From: an uncultured Bacilli bacterium
Lineage (GTDB): Bacteria; Bacillota_I; Bacilli_A; RF39; UBA660
Assembly: GCA_910579535.1 (NCBI GenBank)
Contig: CAJTUR010000033.1
Span: 1-14,359, forward strand
Direction of reading: 5' to 3'
Length of the DNA stretch: 14,359 nt
The notes beneath the pieces were generated by a model that saw only the letters and a list, made by a program, of their open reading frames with translations, ran no database searches and was not told the DNA's origin. The position numbers were made by a program, and so were the translations under genes. Positions 1 to 6,087 of this stretch are shown one piece after another (within the stretch, counting starts at the first letter, position 1; each line of letters starts with the position of its first letter).

Positions 1-63
1 TTTATTTACTTAGAAATCTTTAATTTTAAGTCCCCACTAAATTATCTAGAGCCAAGAAAATGA
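1..63 (+). other. Open frame running in from the left edge, possible 3' end of an upstream gene
   Basis: Frame 1 is open from the first base to a TGA at 61-63 and gives 20 residues ending in SPLNYLEPRK. The stop lies just inside a terminator hairpin, which fits a gene ending here on the + strand. The residues loosely resemble the C-terminal end of IS3-family transposase OrfB proteins (an aromatic-rich YIE-F-YN stretch followed by S-L-Y-L-P), but several residues of that pattern would be missing and 20 codons is too short to trust. It is not the end of tuf, which commonly precedes rpsJ in Bacilli. A chance open frame in A/T-rich DNA is a real alternative. Confidence 0.2.
31..53 (-). repeat. 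Left copy of a 23-bp perfect inverted repeat
   Basis: Read on the minus strand, this stretch begins GGCTCTAGATAATTT and ends GTGGGGA, and is identical over 23 bases to 14309-14331 on the plus strand. It directly abuts the terminator hairpin at 54. Translated on the minus strand in the frame used by rplQ, it gives ALDNLVG, followed by Thr and a stop. No longer open frame surrounds it on that strand, because a stop occurs about 20 codons upstream. Confidence 0.9.
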
Positions 64-82
64 TAAAGCATTTTCTTTTTTT
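54..82 (+). terminator. Rho-independent terminator of an upstream transcript
   Basis: AAGAAAATG at 54-62 pairs perfectly with CATTTTCTT at 69-77 around a six-base loop, ATAAAG, and the second arm runs into a T tract at 76-82. A nine-pair stem followed by a run of T is the standard intrinsic terminator layout, although the stem is A/T-rich and so weak. It would end a + strand gene lying left of the window and insulate the ribosomal operon from it. Confidence 0.65.
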
Positions 83-178
83 GTTAAATAATTAAAAAAA
101 TGTTTCTATAAAGACCAATTAAAAAATAGAATAACAGAAGAAAACCAACTTTTGTCACTTAAAAAATTCAACAATTTT
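83..178. other. A/T-rich intergenic spacer, nothing recognised
   Basis: This stretch lies between the upstream terminator and the operon promoter. I see no open frame with a ribosome binding site, no tRNA and no second terminator. The many A tracts (for example 94-100 and 120-126) could act as an upstream promoter element for RNA polymerase alpha, but this is only inference. Confidence 0.4.
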
Positions 179-200
179 CCCGAAATTACGCAATTTTGGG
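179..200. repeat. Imperfect hairpin just upstream of the -35 element
   Basis: CCCGAAAT (179-186) pairs with ATTTTGGG (193-200), with one G-T pair, around the loop TACGCA. Its right arm stops two bases before the proposed -35 hexamer. It has no T tract on either side, so it is not a convincing terminator. It could be an operator-like inverted repeat or a remnant; it may also be chance. Confidence 0.35.
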
Positions 201-201
201 C

Positions 202-230
202 TTGATTTTCATATAATGTAATGTTAAAAT
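202..230 (+). promoter_or_regulatory. Housekeeping sigma promoter of the ribosomal operon (extended -10)
   Basis: TTGATT at 202-207 and TAAAAT at 225-230 are separated by exactly 17 bases, and the -10 is preceded by TG plus one base (222-224), making an extended -10. Transcription would start near 236-238, leaving a leader of about 130 bases before rpsJ. A closer match to the -10 consensus, TATAAT at 212-217, has no acceptable -35 at 16-18 bases and is less likely. It is the only good promoter seen in the window and probably drives all 29 genes. Confidence 0.6.
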
Positions 231-236
231 TAAATC

Positions 237-365
237 TGTATGACGGCTTGGATGTGTGAGGTTGCTGATACGCTAGGTAGAGTTGTTAAAACAAAATCTA
301 TTTTTTCAGGGAATTTGCACGGAGCTAGTCTATACTAGATATAGGCGAAAGGAGAACATGTAAAA
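237..365 (+). promoter_or_regulatory. 5' leader RNA of the S10 operon
   Basis: The transcript before rpsJ is about 130 bases, has no open frame of note and is less A/T-biased than its surroundings. Possible helices are GTGTG (254-258) with TACGC (269-273) using two G-T pairs, TTGT (283-286) with ACAA (291-294), and CTAGT (325-329) with ACTAG (334-338). The Shine-Dalgarno AAAGGAG lies at 348-354. From memory the GATGTGTGAGGTTGCTGA segment resembles rpsJ leaders of other Firmicutes, where the flanking arms read GTGTG and CACAC; this was not checked. An autoregulatory role, with a ribosomal protein binding its own leader, is inference. Confidence 0.5.
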
Positions 366-674
366 ATGTCAAAAAGTAAAGTACGTATCAATTTAAAAGC
401 TTATGATAATAAAATATTAGATTTAGCGGCTGGAAAGATCGTAGAAACAGTAAAAAGACTAGGAGGTAAAGTAAGTGGACCGATTCCTCTTCCAACGGAA
501 ATCGAACGTGTAACCGTTTTAAGAGCAGTTCATAAATACAAAGATTCTAGAGAACAATTCGAAAGTCGTACTCACAAAAGACTAATCGATATACTAGATC
601 CTAGTAAAGAAATTATTGATGCATTAACTCATGTGGATGTACCAGGTGGCGTAGACATCGATATCAAATTATAA
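366..674 (+). CDS. rpsJ: 30S ribosomal protein S10 / NusE
   Basis: S10 belongs to the head of the small subunit and, as NusE, pairs with NusB in transcription antitermination. The 102 residues match the usual length. Visible family features are GPIPLPT (38-44), the long loop around SREQFESRTHKR (61-72) that reaches into 16S rRNA, and the C-terminal GGVDIDIKL. The ATG at 366 gives the normal N-terminus; the Shine-Dalgarno AAAGGAG at 348-354 is rather far away at 11 bases. An ATG at 358-360, closer to it, is followed at once by TAA and cannot start the protein. It is the first gene of the operon, 20 bases ahead of rplC. Confidence 0.97.
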   Translation: MSKSKVRINLKAYDNKILDLAAGKIVETVKRLGGKVSGPIPLPTEIERVTVLRAVHKYKDSREQFESRTHKRLIDILDPSKEIIDALTHVDVPGGVDIDIKL

Positions 675-694
675 TAAAGGAAGGAATTTAAAAT

Positions 695-1492
695 ATGAAA
701 GGAATCTTAGGACGCAAGTTAGGAATGACTCAAGTATTTACTAAAGAAGGTAAATTAATTCCAGTGACTGTAATTGAAGTAACTCCAAATACAGTGATGC
801 AAGTTAAAACTTCTGAAAGTGATGGTTACAAGGCTATTCAACTTGGCGTAGTAGAAAAAAAAGAAAAAAATGCAAGTAGACAAGAAATAGGACATGCAAA
901 AAAAGCAAATACAACCCCTAAGCGCTTCTTAAAAGAATTAAGAAATGTTGATGGAGAATATCAAATTGGTCAAACCATAGATGCCTCTTTATTTGAAGTA
1001 GGAGAAGTGGTTGACGTCACAGGTACTTCAAAGGGAAAAGGTTTTCAAGGTGTAATTAAAAGACACAATCAAAATCGTGGACCAATGGGTCATGGCTCTC
1101 ATTACCATAGAGGCCCAGGATCAATGGGTACGATGTTACCAAAAAGAGTTTTGAAGGGTAAAAAGTTACCAGGACATATGGGGGCTGAAACCATAACCAT
1201 TCAAAATTTACAAATTGTTGAAGTCAATGCAGAAGAAAATTATATTTTAGTAAGTGGAAACGTTCCAGGAGCAAAAAATTCATTAGTATTAATAAAGTCA
1301 GCGGTAAAAGGAAATGGTAAAAAGAATGAATTCGAAGTCATTACTTATGCCGAAGAAGTTGAAAATGTTGTAGACACAGTAGAAGAAGTAACAGAAACAA
1401 CAAATGAAGCTACAAACACAGAAGAAACGGAAAAGGCTAATGTTTCTACTGAAACAGTAGAAGAAACAACTGAGTCTAAAGAAGAAAATTAG
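695..1492 (+). CDS. rplC: 50S ribosomal protein L3 with an acidic C-terminal tail
   Basis: L3 binds 23S rRNA early in assembly and sends a loop toward the peptidyl transferase centre. The core is clear: MKGILGRKLGMTQVF at the start, the signature around DVTGTSKGKGFQGVIKRH (107-124), and the glycine/histidine loop GHGSHYHRGPGSMG (132-145). The family normally ends near residue 210; this protein has 265. Residues 219-265 form a low-complexity tail of Glu, Thr, Val and Asn with very few positive charges, unusual for a protein buried in RNA. The frame is open throughout and codon use is like the core, so it looks like real coding sequence rather than a frameshift. The Shine-Dalgarno AAAGGAAGG is at 677-685. 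Confidence 0.96.
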   Translation: MKGILGRKLGMTQVFTKEGKLIPVTVIEVTPNTVMQVKTSESDGYKAIQLGVVEKKEKNASRQEIGHAKKANTTPKRFLKELRNVDGEYQIGQTIDASLFEVGEVVDVTGTSKGKGFQGVIKRHNQNRGPMGHGSHYHRGPGSMGTMLPKRVLKGKKLPGHMGAETITIQNLQIVEVNAEENYILVSGNVPGAKNSLVLIKSAVKGNGKKNEFEVITYAEEVENVVDTVEEVTETTNEATNTEETEKANVSTETVEETTESKEEN

Positions 1493-1515
1493 GACACTTA
1501 TTGGAGGGAAAGAAT

Positions 1516-2145
1516 ATGGCAAAAGTTGAACTTAAAAACCTAAAAGGTGAAAAACTTAAAGATATCACAATAAGTGATTCGATATGGAAAATAGAAACTA
1601 ATGATGATTGCTTACATAAAATGATTCGTTTGCAACACGCTGCTGTACGTCAAGGAACCGCAAAAACTAAAAATAGAAGTGAAGTTTCTGGAGGAGGAAG
1701 AAAGCCTTGGAAACAAAAAGGAACAGGACGTGCAAGAGCTGGATCAAATCGTTCACCATTATGGCGTGGAGGTGGAATTGCTCTAGGAGTAACACCAAGA
1801 GATTATACCTTCAAAATAAACCGTAAAGAAAGAGTACTAGCTCTTAAAACAGCTTTAACTTATAAACTTCAAGAAAAAGAATTATTTGTTATAGAAAATA
1901 TGAATATAGAATCTTTAAAAACAAAAGAAGTAAAAAAATTATTAGAAACATTAAATTTAGCTGGCAAAGTATTATTTGTAACGAAAGAAGACAATGAAAA
2001 TCTTTATATGGCTTCTAGAAATTTAAGTTACACTTATGCAATCCTTGCTGAAGAAATCAATTGTTATGATCTTATAAATGCTGATTATGTAGTATTTGAT
2101 GAGCCAGCAATTGAATATATTGAGGAGGTTTTAAAAAATGACTAA
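1516..2145 (+). CDS. rplD: 50S ribosomal protein L4
   Basis: L4 is a primary 23S rRNA binder, and its loop forms part of the exit-tunnel constriction. The protein has 209 residues, normal for the family. The long basic loop is present at about 47-95, with GGGRKPWKQKGTGRAR near 60-75. I chose ATG 1516 over the in-frame TTG at 1501, because GGAGGG at 1503-1508 is an ideal Shine-Dalgarno for 1516 and overlaps the TTG; MAKVEL is also a sensible N-terminus. It overlaps the start of rplW by eight bases, so the two are probably translationally coupled. In gamma-proteobacteria L4 represses its own operon; nothing here shows whether that holds in this organism. Confidence 0.96.
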   Translation: MAKVELKNLKGEKLKDITISDSIWKIETNDDCLHKMIRLQHAAVRQGTAKTKNRSEVSGGGRKPWKQKGTGRARAGSNRSPLWRGGGIALGVTPRDYTFKINRKERVLALKTALTYKLQEKELFVIENMNIESLKTKEVKKLLETLNLAGKVLFVTKEDNENLYMASRNLSYTYAILAEEINCYDLINADYVVFDEPAIEYIEEVLKND

Positions 2146-2410
2146 TCCTGATATTATTTTTGCACCAGTAGTCACTGAAAAAAGTATGCAAAATGCTGAA
2201 AAAAATATTTATACTTTTAAAGTAGACAAAAGAGCAACGAAAACTCAAATAAAAAAAACCATTGAAGCACAGTTTGGAGTTCATGTAAAAACAATTAATA
2301 CATTGATTACGAAACCAAAAGACAAAAGAGTTGGAAAATATACTGGAAAAACAAAAACGTATAAGAAAGCTATCGTAAGTCTAAAAGACGGCGAAACGAT
2401 TGAAATATAG
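2138..2410 (+). CDS. rplW: 50S ribosomal protein L23
   Basis: L23 sits at the exit of the polypeptide tunnel and is the docking site for trigger factor and the signal recognition particle. The 90 residues are normal for the family. APVVTEKSM (8-16) and the basic loop with KPKDKRVGKYTGKTKTYKKA near 54-74 are typical. Its ATG lies inside the last codons of rplD, and its Shine-Dalgarno GAGGAGGT (2122-2129) is within rplD. The stop codon is part of a TAGGAGGT motif that also serves rplB. Confidence 0.96.
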   Translation: MTNPDIIFAPVVTEKSMQNAEKNIYTFKVDKRATKTQIKKTIEAQFGVHVKTINTLITKPKDKRVGKYTGKTKTYKKAIVSLKDGETIEI

Positions 2411-2419
2411 GAGGTATTT

Positions 2420-3250
2420 ATGGCAATAAAAAAATATAAGCCAACGACAAATGGTCGTAGGGGAATGTCTACATTAACATTTGAAGAAATTACAACAAGT
2501 CGACCTCTTAAATCTTTAACAAGTAAGAAAACAAAAACAGGTGGTCGTAACAATCAAGGAAAATTAACAGTACGTCATATTGGTGGAGGAGCCAAACAAA
2601 AATATCGTACTATTGATTTTAAAAGAGACAAAGTAGGAGTAACAGCGCGTGTAGCAACAATAGAATACGATCCAAATCGTAGTGCAAACATCGCTTTAGT
2701 AAATTATAAAGATGGAGAAAAAAGATACATTATTGCTCCAAAAGATTTAACAGTAGGAACCATTATAGAAAGTGGCCCTAATGCTGATATTAAAGTAGGA
2801 AATGCTTTACCACTTGAAAATATTCCAGTAGGTACAGTCATTCATTGTATTGAATTAAAACCAGGAAAAGGTGCTGAAATTTGCCGTAGTGCAGGAGCTT
2901 CAGCTCAAATATTAGGTCGTGAAGGAAAATACGTTTTAGTAAGATTACAATCTGGAGAGACTAGAAAAGTTTTAGGAACATGCTATGCAACCGTTGGTGT
3001 AGTAGGAAATGAAGATTATGAATTAGTAAACATTGGTAAAGCTGGAAGAAAAAGACATTTAGGAATTAAACCTACAAACCGTGGTTCAGTTATGAACCCT
3101 AACGATCACCCTCATGGTGGTGGTGAAGGACGTGCTCCAATTGGTCGTAAAACACCAGTAACACCTTGGGGTAAACCAGCGCTTGGATTTAAGACAAGAA
3201 AAAATAAAAAAGCATCTAACAAATTAATTGTTAGTAGAAAGAAAAAGTAG
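2420..3250 (+). CDS. rplB: 50S ribosomal protein L2
   Basis: L2 is among the most conserved large-subunit proteins and is needed for subunit joining and peptidyl transferase activity. All 276 residues align by eye with the Bacilli form: YKPTTNGRRGM at the N-terminus, KRDKVGVTARVATIEYDPNR (68-87), and the functional loop MNPNDHPHGGGEG (225-237) with the conserved histidines. The second Arg of NGRRGM (codon 14, at 2459-2461) is an AGG, one of only three AGG codons in the whole window; it stands at a conserved Arg. The start is fixed by GGAGG eight bases upstream. Confidence 0.98.
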   Translation: MAIKKYKPTTNGRRGMSTLTFEEITTSRPLKSLTSKKTKTGGRNNQGKLTVRHIGGGAKQKYRTIDFKRDKVGVTARVATIEYDPNRSANIALVNYKDGEKRYIIAPKDLTVGTIIESGPNADIKVGNALPLENIPVGTVIHCIELKPGKGAEICRSAGASAQILGREGKYVLVRLQSGETRKVLGTCYATVGVVGNEDYELVNIGKAGRKRHLGIKPTNRGSVMNPNDHPHGGGEGRAPIGRKTPVTPWGKPALGFKTRKNKKASNKLIVSRKKK

Positions 3251-3259
3251 GAGGGAATT

Positions 3260-3523
3260 ATGGCAAGAAGTTTAAAAAAAGGACCTTATGTTTTTAATAG
3301 ATTATTAAAAAAGGTTCAAGAACTTAATAAAAATAATAAAAAAGAAGTAATAAAAACATATTCTCGTCGTTCAACAATTTTTCCTGACTTCGTTGGTCAT
3401 ACCTTTGCTGTACATAATGGTAAAGAATTTATACCCGTTTATGTTACTGAAGAAATGGTTGGTCATAAATTAGGAGAGTTCGCTAGCACTCGAAAATTTG
3501 GCGGACACGCAGGACAAAAGTAG
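3260..3523 (+). CDS. rpsS: 30S ribosomal protein S19
   Basis: S19 lies in the head of the 30S subunit next to S13 and contacts the A-site finger of the large subunit. The 87-residue protein shows ARSLKKGPYV at the start, TYSRRSTIFPDFVGHTFAVHNG in the middle, and the family end GEFASTRKFGGHAGQK. The Shine-Dalgarno GGAGGG joins the rplB stop as TAGGAGGG, with the ATG at normal spacing. Nothing unusual is seen. Confidence 0.97.
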   Translation: MARSLKKGPYVFNRLLKKVQELNKNNKKEVIKTYSRRSTIFPDFVGHTFAVHNGKEFIPVYVTEEMVGHKLGEFASTRKFGGHAGQK

Positions 3524-3535
3524 GAGGTTACGTAA

Positions 3536-3880
3536 ATGGAAAGTTTTGCAATACATAAAAGTGCCATGATTGCACCTAGAAAAGCAAGAATGACTCTTGA
3601 CTTAATTCGTGGAAAAGATATTGAAACAGCTGAAGGGATATTAGAAACAACGAATACGAAAGCTGCTCGACTTATTATTAAAGTATTAAAAAGCGCTGTT
3701 GCGAATGCTGTAAATAATGAGGGAGCAAATGAAAGTGACCTATTTGTTAGCGAATGTTATATCAATCCAGGACCTGTATACAAAAGAATTAAATTTGCAA
3801 GTCGTGGAAATGTAGATAGAAGAGATAAAAGAACAAGTCATATTACAGTTAAAGTAAGTGACAGTAAGGAGGCAAAATAG
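3536..3880 (+). CDS. rplV: 50S ribosomal protein L22
   Basis: L22 contacts all domains of 23S rRNA, and its long beta-hairpin lines the exit tunnel with L4; macrolide resistance changes commonly map to this hairpin. The protein has 114 residues. The N-terminal globular part (MIAPRKARMTLDLIRGKD, 11-28) and the hairpin around 78-102 (PGPVYKRIKFASRGNVDRR) are clear. The start follows TAGGAGG at 3521-3527. The stop codon directly touches the rpsC ATG, with no base between. Confidence 0.97.
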   Translation: MESFAIHKSAMIAPRKARMTLDLIRGKDIETAEGILETTNTKAARLIIKVLKSAVANAVNNEGANESDLFVSECYINPGPVYKRIKFASRGNVDRRDKRTSHITVKVSDSKEAK

Positions 3881-4561
3881 ATGGGACAAAAAGTAAATCC
3901 AATAGGATATCGACTTGGAGTCAATAAAACTTGGGAATCGAATTGGTATGCACCAAAAAAAGATTTTGGTAGTACTTTAAATAAAGATATTAAAATTCGA
4001 AAATACATCTCTAAAAAATTAAAAGATGCAGCTGTTGCCTCAGTTATTATTGAAAGAAAAAAAGACAAATGTGAAGTAACAATCAATACCGCTAAACCAG
4101 GAATTATTATTGGTCGTGGTGGTGAAGATATTGAAGCTTTACGTAAAGATTTATCAAAGTGCGTTGGAGAAGAAGTATATATTTCTATTGTAGAAGTAAA
4201 AAATCCAGATGTTGTAGCAAAATTAGTTGCTGATAATATTGCAGCTCAAATTGAAAATCGTGCGCCATTTAGAAGCGCGCAAAAAAGAGCTTTAAGAAAT
4301 ACAATGAAAGCAGGAGCAAAAGGAATTAAAACTTCTGTATCAGGTCGTCTTGCTGGTGCTGAAATGGCAAGAACAGAAGGATATACTGAAGGAACTGTTC
4401 CTCTTCATACATTAAGAGCTGATATTGATTACGCTCATAGCGAAGCCGATACAACTTATGGAAAAATAGGTGTAAAAGTTTGGATCTACAAAGGTGAAAT
4501 TCTTCCTACAAAAAATGTAAAAAAGGAGAGTGACAAAAATGTTGATGCCAAAAAGAACTAA
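3881..4561 (+). CDS. rpsC: 30S ribosomal protein S3
   Basis: S3 lies at the mRNA entry tunnel and takes part in helicase activity and decoding. The N-terminus GQKVNPIGYRLG is diagnostic. A type II KH domain follows, with the GxxG loop GRGG at 78-81, and then the C-terminal domain with RTEGYTEGTVPLHTLRADIDY. Residues from about 208 on form a Lys-rich tail (NVKKESDKNVDAKKN). The Shine-Dalgarno TAAGGAGG (3865-3872) lies inside rplV. Its last 23 bases overlap rplP in another frame, so part of the tail sequence is constrained by the start of L16. Confidence 0.97.
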   Translation: MGQKVNPIGYRLGVNKTWESNWYAPKKDFGSTLNKDIKIRKYISKKLKDAAVASVIIERKKDKCEVTINTAKPGIIIGRGGEDIEALRKDLSKCVGEEVYISIVEVKNPDVVAKLVADNIAAQIENRAPFRSAQKRALRNTMKAGAKGIKTSVSGRLAGAEMARTEGYTEGTVPLHTLRADIDYAHSEADTTYGKIGVKVWIYKGEILPTKNVKKESDKNVDAKKN

Positions 4562-4964
4562 ATACAGAAAACCTCATCGTTTAACTTATGATGGTCATGC
4601 CAAAGGAAACACAGAGCTTCATTTTGGAGAATATGGATTAATGGCCAAAGAAGGAAATTGGATATCAGCTCGTCAAATCGAAGCCGCTCGTATTGCTATG
4701 ACTCGTTATATGAAACGTGGTGGAAAAGTATACATAAATATCTTTCCTCATTTAGCGATTACTAAAAAACCACTTGAAACTCGTCAAGGTAAAGGTAAAG
4801 GTAATGTAGACGAATGGGTTGCAGTAGTTAAAGAAGGAAAAATAATGTTTGAAATTAGTGGTGTTTCTGAAGAAATTGCTCGTGAAGCATTAAGACTTGC
4901 TTCTCATAAACTACCAGTAACAACTAAGTTTGTTAGTAAGGAGGAAATTCCAAGTGAAAGTTAA
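4539..4964 (+). CDS. rplP: 50S ribosomal protein L16
   Basis: L16 organises the A-site region of the large subunit and is needed late in assembly. I start it at ATG 4539, which gives MLMPKRTKYRK, the standard N-terminus, with GGAG at 4525-4528 ten bases upstream; the in-frame GTG at 4530 is too close to that site. The protein has 141 residues. The core YMKRGGKVYINIFPHLAITKKP and the loop ETRQGKGKG are present; many relatives have Met where this loop has Gln. It overlaps rpsC by 23 bases and rpmC by 11, so coupled translation on both sides is likely. Confidence 0.96.
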   Translation: MLMPKRTKYRKPHRLTYDGHAKGNTELHFGEYGLMAKEGNWISARQIEAARIAMTRYMKRGGKVYINIFPHLAITKKPLETRQGKGKGNVDEWVAVVKEGKIMFEISGVSEEIAREALRLASHKLPVTTKFVSKEEIPSES

Positions 4965-5166
4965 TGAAATAAGAAATTTAAGTAATGAAGAAATTGAAAC
5001 AAAAGTAAAAGAAACCAAAAAAGAATTATTAAATTTACGTGTTAAAAATGCAACAGGATCACTTGAAAAACCTTCTAAAATAAAGGAATTAAGAAAAGAT
5101 GTTGCAAGAATGTTAACAATTCTAAAAGAAAGAAAAAATGAAGTTAGCACAGGAGGGAACAAATAA
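4954..5166 (+). CDS. rpmC: 50S ribosomal protein L29
   Basis: L29 is a small helical hairpin at the tunnel exit next to L23. I start it at GTG 4954, giving MKVNEIRNLSNEEIETK, because AAGGAGG at 4938-4944 is nine bases upstream and the family starts with this KxxEIRxLS pattern; an in-frame TTG at 4930 would precede that site. The product has 70 residues, with the conserved LLNLRVKNATGSLEKPSKIKELRKDVAR core. It overlaps rplP by 11 bases, and its TAA shares one base with the rpsQ ATG (TAATG), typical of termination-reinitiation. Confidence 0.94.
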   Translation: MKVNEIRNLSNEEIETKVKETKKELLNLRVKNATGSLEKPSKIKELRKDVARMLTILKERKNEVSTGGNK

Positions 5167-5423
5167 TGGAAGAAAAAAGACAAGAATTAGTTGGTAAAGT
5201 TGTTAGTAATAAAAATGATAAAACAATTACTGTGCTAGTTGAAACATATAAACGTCACCCACTATATGGAAAAAGAGTAAAATATTCAAAAAAATACGCT
5301 GCTCATGATGAAAAGAACATTGCAAAAGTTGGAGATACAGTAAAAATTAGAAGTACAAGACCACTATCAAAAACCAAAAGATATGAACTTGTAAGTGTCC
5401 TAATTGAAGCTGTAATATTATAG
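5166..5423 (+). CDS. rpsQ: 30S ribosomal protein S17
   Basis: S17 is a primary 16S rRNA binder with an OB fold, placed at the base of the 30S body. The 85-residue product contains GKVVSNKNDKTITVLVETYKRHPLYGK and GDTVKIRSTRPLSKTKRYEL, both typical. The Shine-Dalgarno GGAGGG lies at 5152-5157 inside rpmC. The stop forms part of TAGGAGGA, which serves rplN. Confidence 0.96.
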   Translation: MEEKRQELVGKVVSNKNDKTITVLVETYKRHPLYGKRVKYSKKYAAHDEKNIAKVGDTVKIRSTRPLSKTKRYELVSVLIEAVIL

Positions 5424-5433
5424 GAGGAATACT

Positions 5434-5802
5434 ATGATACAACAAGAAACAAAATTAAAAGTTGCTGATAATACAGGAGCAAGAGAAATACTTGTTATCC
5501 GTGTACTTGGAGGCTCAAAAAGAAAATTTGGAAACATTGGAGATGTAGTTGTTGGGACTGTAAAAAAAGCGATCCCAAATTCTGGATTAAAAAAAGGAAA
5601 AGTCGTTAAAGCAGTCATTGTTAGAAGTGTACAAGGTAAGAAAAGAAAAGATGGGTCTTATATCAAATTTGATGATAACGCTTGTGTTATTATTAAAGAC
5701 GATAAATCACCTGTTGGAACTAGAGTTTTAGGACCTGTTGCTAGAGAATTAAGAGAAAAAGATTTCTCTAAAATTGTATCTTTAGCTCCAGAGGTTTTAT
5801 AG
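5434..5802 (+). CDS. rplN: 50S ribosomal protein L14
   Basis: L14 lies on the interface side of the large subunit, contacts 16S rRNA in the 70S ribosome, and is the binding site of the silencing factor RsfS. The 122 residues equal the universal length. MIQQETKLKVADNTGAREI at the start and DDNACVIIKDDKSPVGTRVLGPVARELR in the second half identify it with certainty. The stop is within TAGGAGGG, serving rplX nine bases on. Confidence 0.98.
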   Translation: MIQQETKLKVADNTGAREILVIRVLGGSKRKFGNIGDVVVGTVKKAIPNSGLKKGKVVKAVIVRSVQGKKRKDGSYIKFDDNACVIIKDDKSPVGTRVLGPVARELREKDFSKIVSLAPEVL

Positions 5803-5810
5803 GAGGGCAC

Positions 5811-6080
5811 ATGAAAATAAAAGTTGGCGATAATGTTAAAATCATAGCTGGAAAAGACAAAGGTAAAACAGGAAAAGTGATTACGACGCTTAGAAAAGAT
5901 GACAAAGTTATTGTTGAAGGAATAAATATTGTAAAAAAGCATCAAAAACCAACAAACAATAACGATAAAGGTGGAATCATTGAAATGTCTGCTCCAATTC
6001 ATGTATCAAATGTAAAAAAAATAGAGGACGAAAAGACGACGAAAAAAACTTCTAAACAAGAAGAAAAGAAAGATAAATAG
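5811..6080 (+). CDS. rplX: 50S ribosomal protein L24, C-terminal part replaced by a charged tail
   Basis: L24 initiates large-subunit assembly at the 5' end of 23S rRNA. The N-terminal KOW motif (VGDNVKIIAGKDKGKTGKV, 5-23), the VEGINIVKKHQKP segment and APIHVSNV (61-68) are intact. Most bacterial L24 proteins then continue for about 35 residues to a GYK-DGKKVR-KKSG motif. Here that part is missing, and the protein ends after about 21 residues of Lys, Glu and Thr (KKIEDEKTTKKTSKQEEKKDK), 89 residues in total. The other two frames downstream do not contain the missing motif, so a simple frameshift does not explain it. Confidence 0.95.
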   Translation: MKIKVGDNVKIIAGKDKGKTGKVITTLRKDDKVIVEGINIVKKHQKPTNNNDKGGIIEMSAPIHVSNVKKIEDEKTTKKTSKQEEKKDK

Positions 6081-6087
6081 GTGAGTT

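Noticed and set aside
212..217. TATAAT as the operon -10
   Set aside because: It is a perfect hexamer, but 16-18 bases upstream there is no acceptable -35, while the TTGATT and TGTTAAAAT pair next to it has ideal spacing. It could still be a secondary start.
1501..1515. TTG at 1501 as the rplD start
   Set aside because: The TTG overlaps the Shine-Dalgarno GGAGGG, which is correctly spaced for the ATG at 1516.
5658..6002. 114-codon open frame on the minus strand across rplN and rplX
   Set aside because: It is the antisense of two certain genes and matches no family I recognise.
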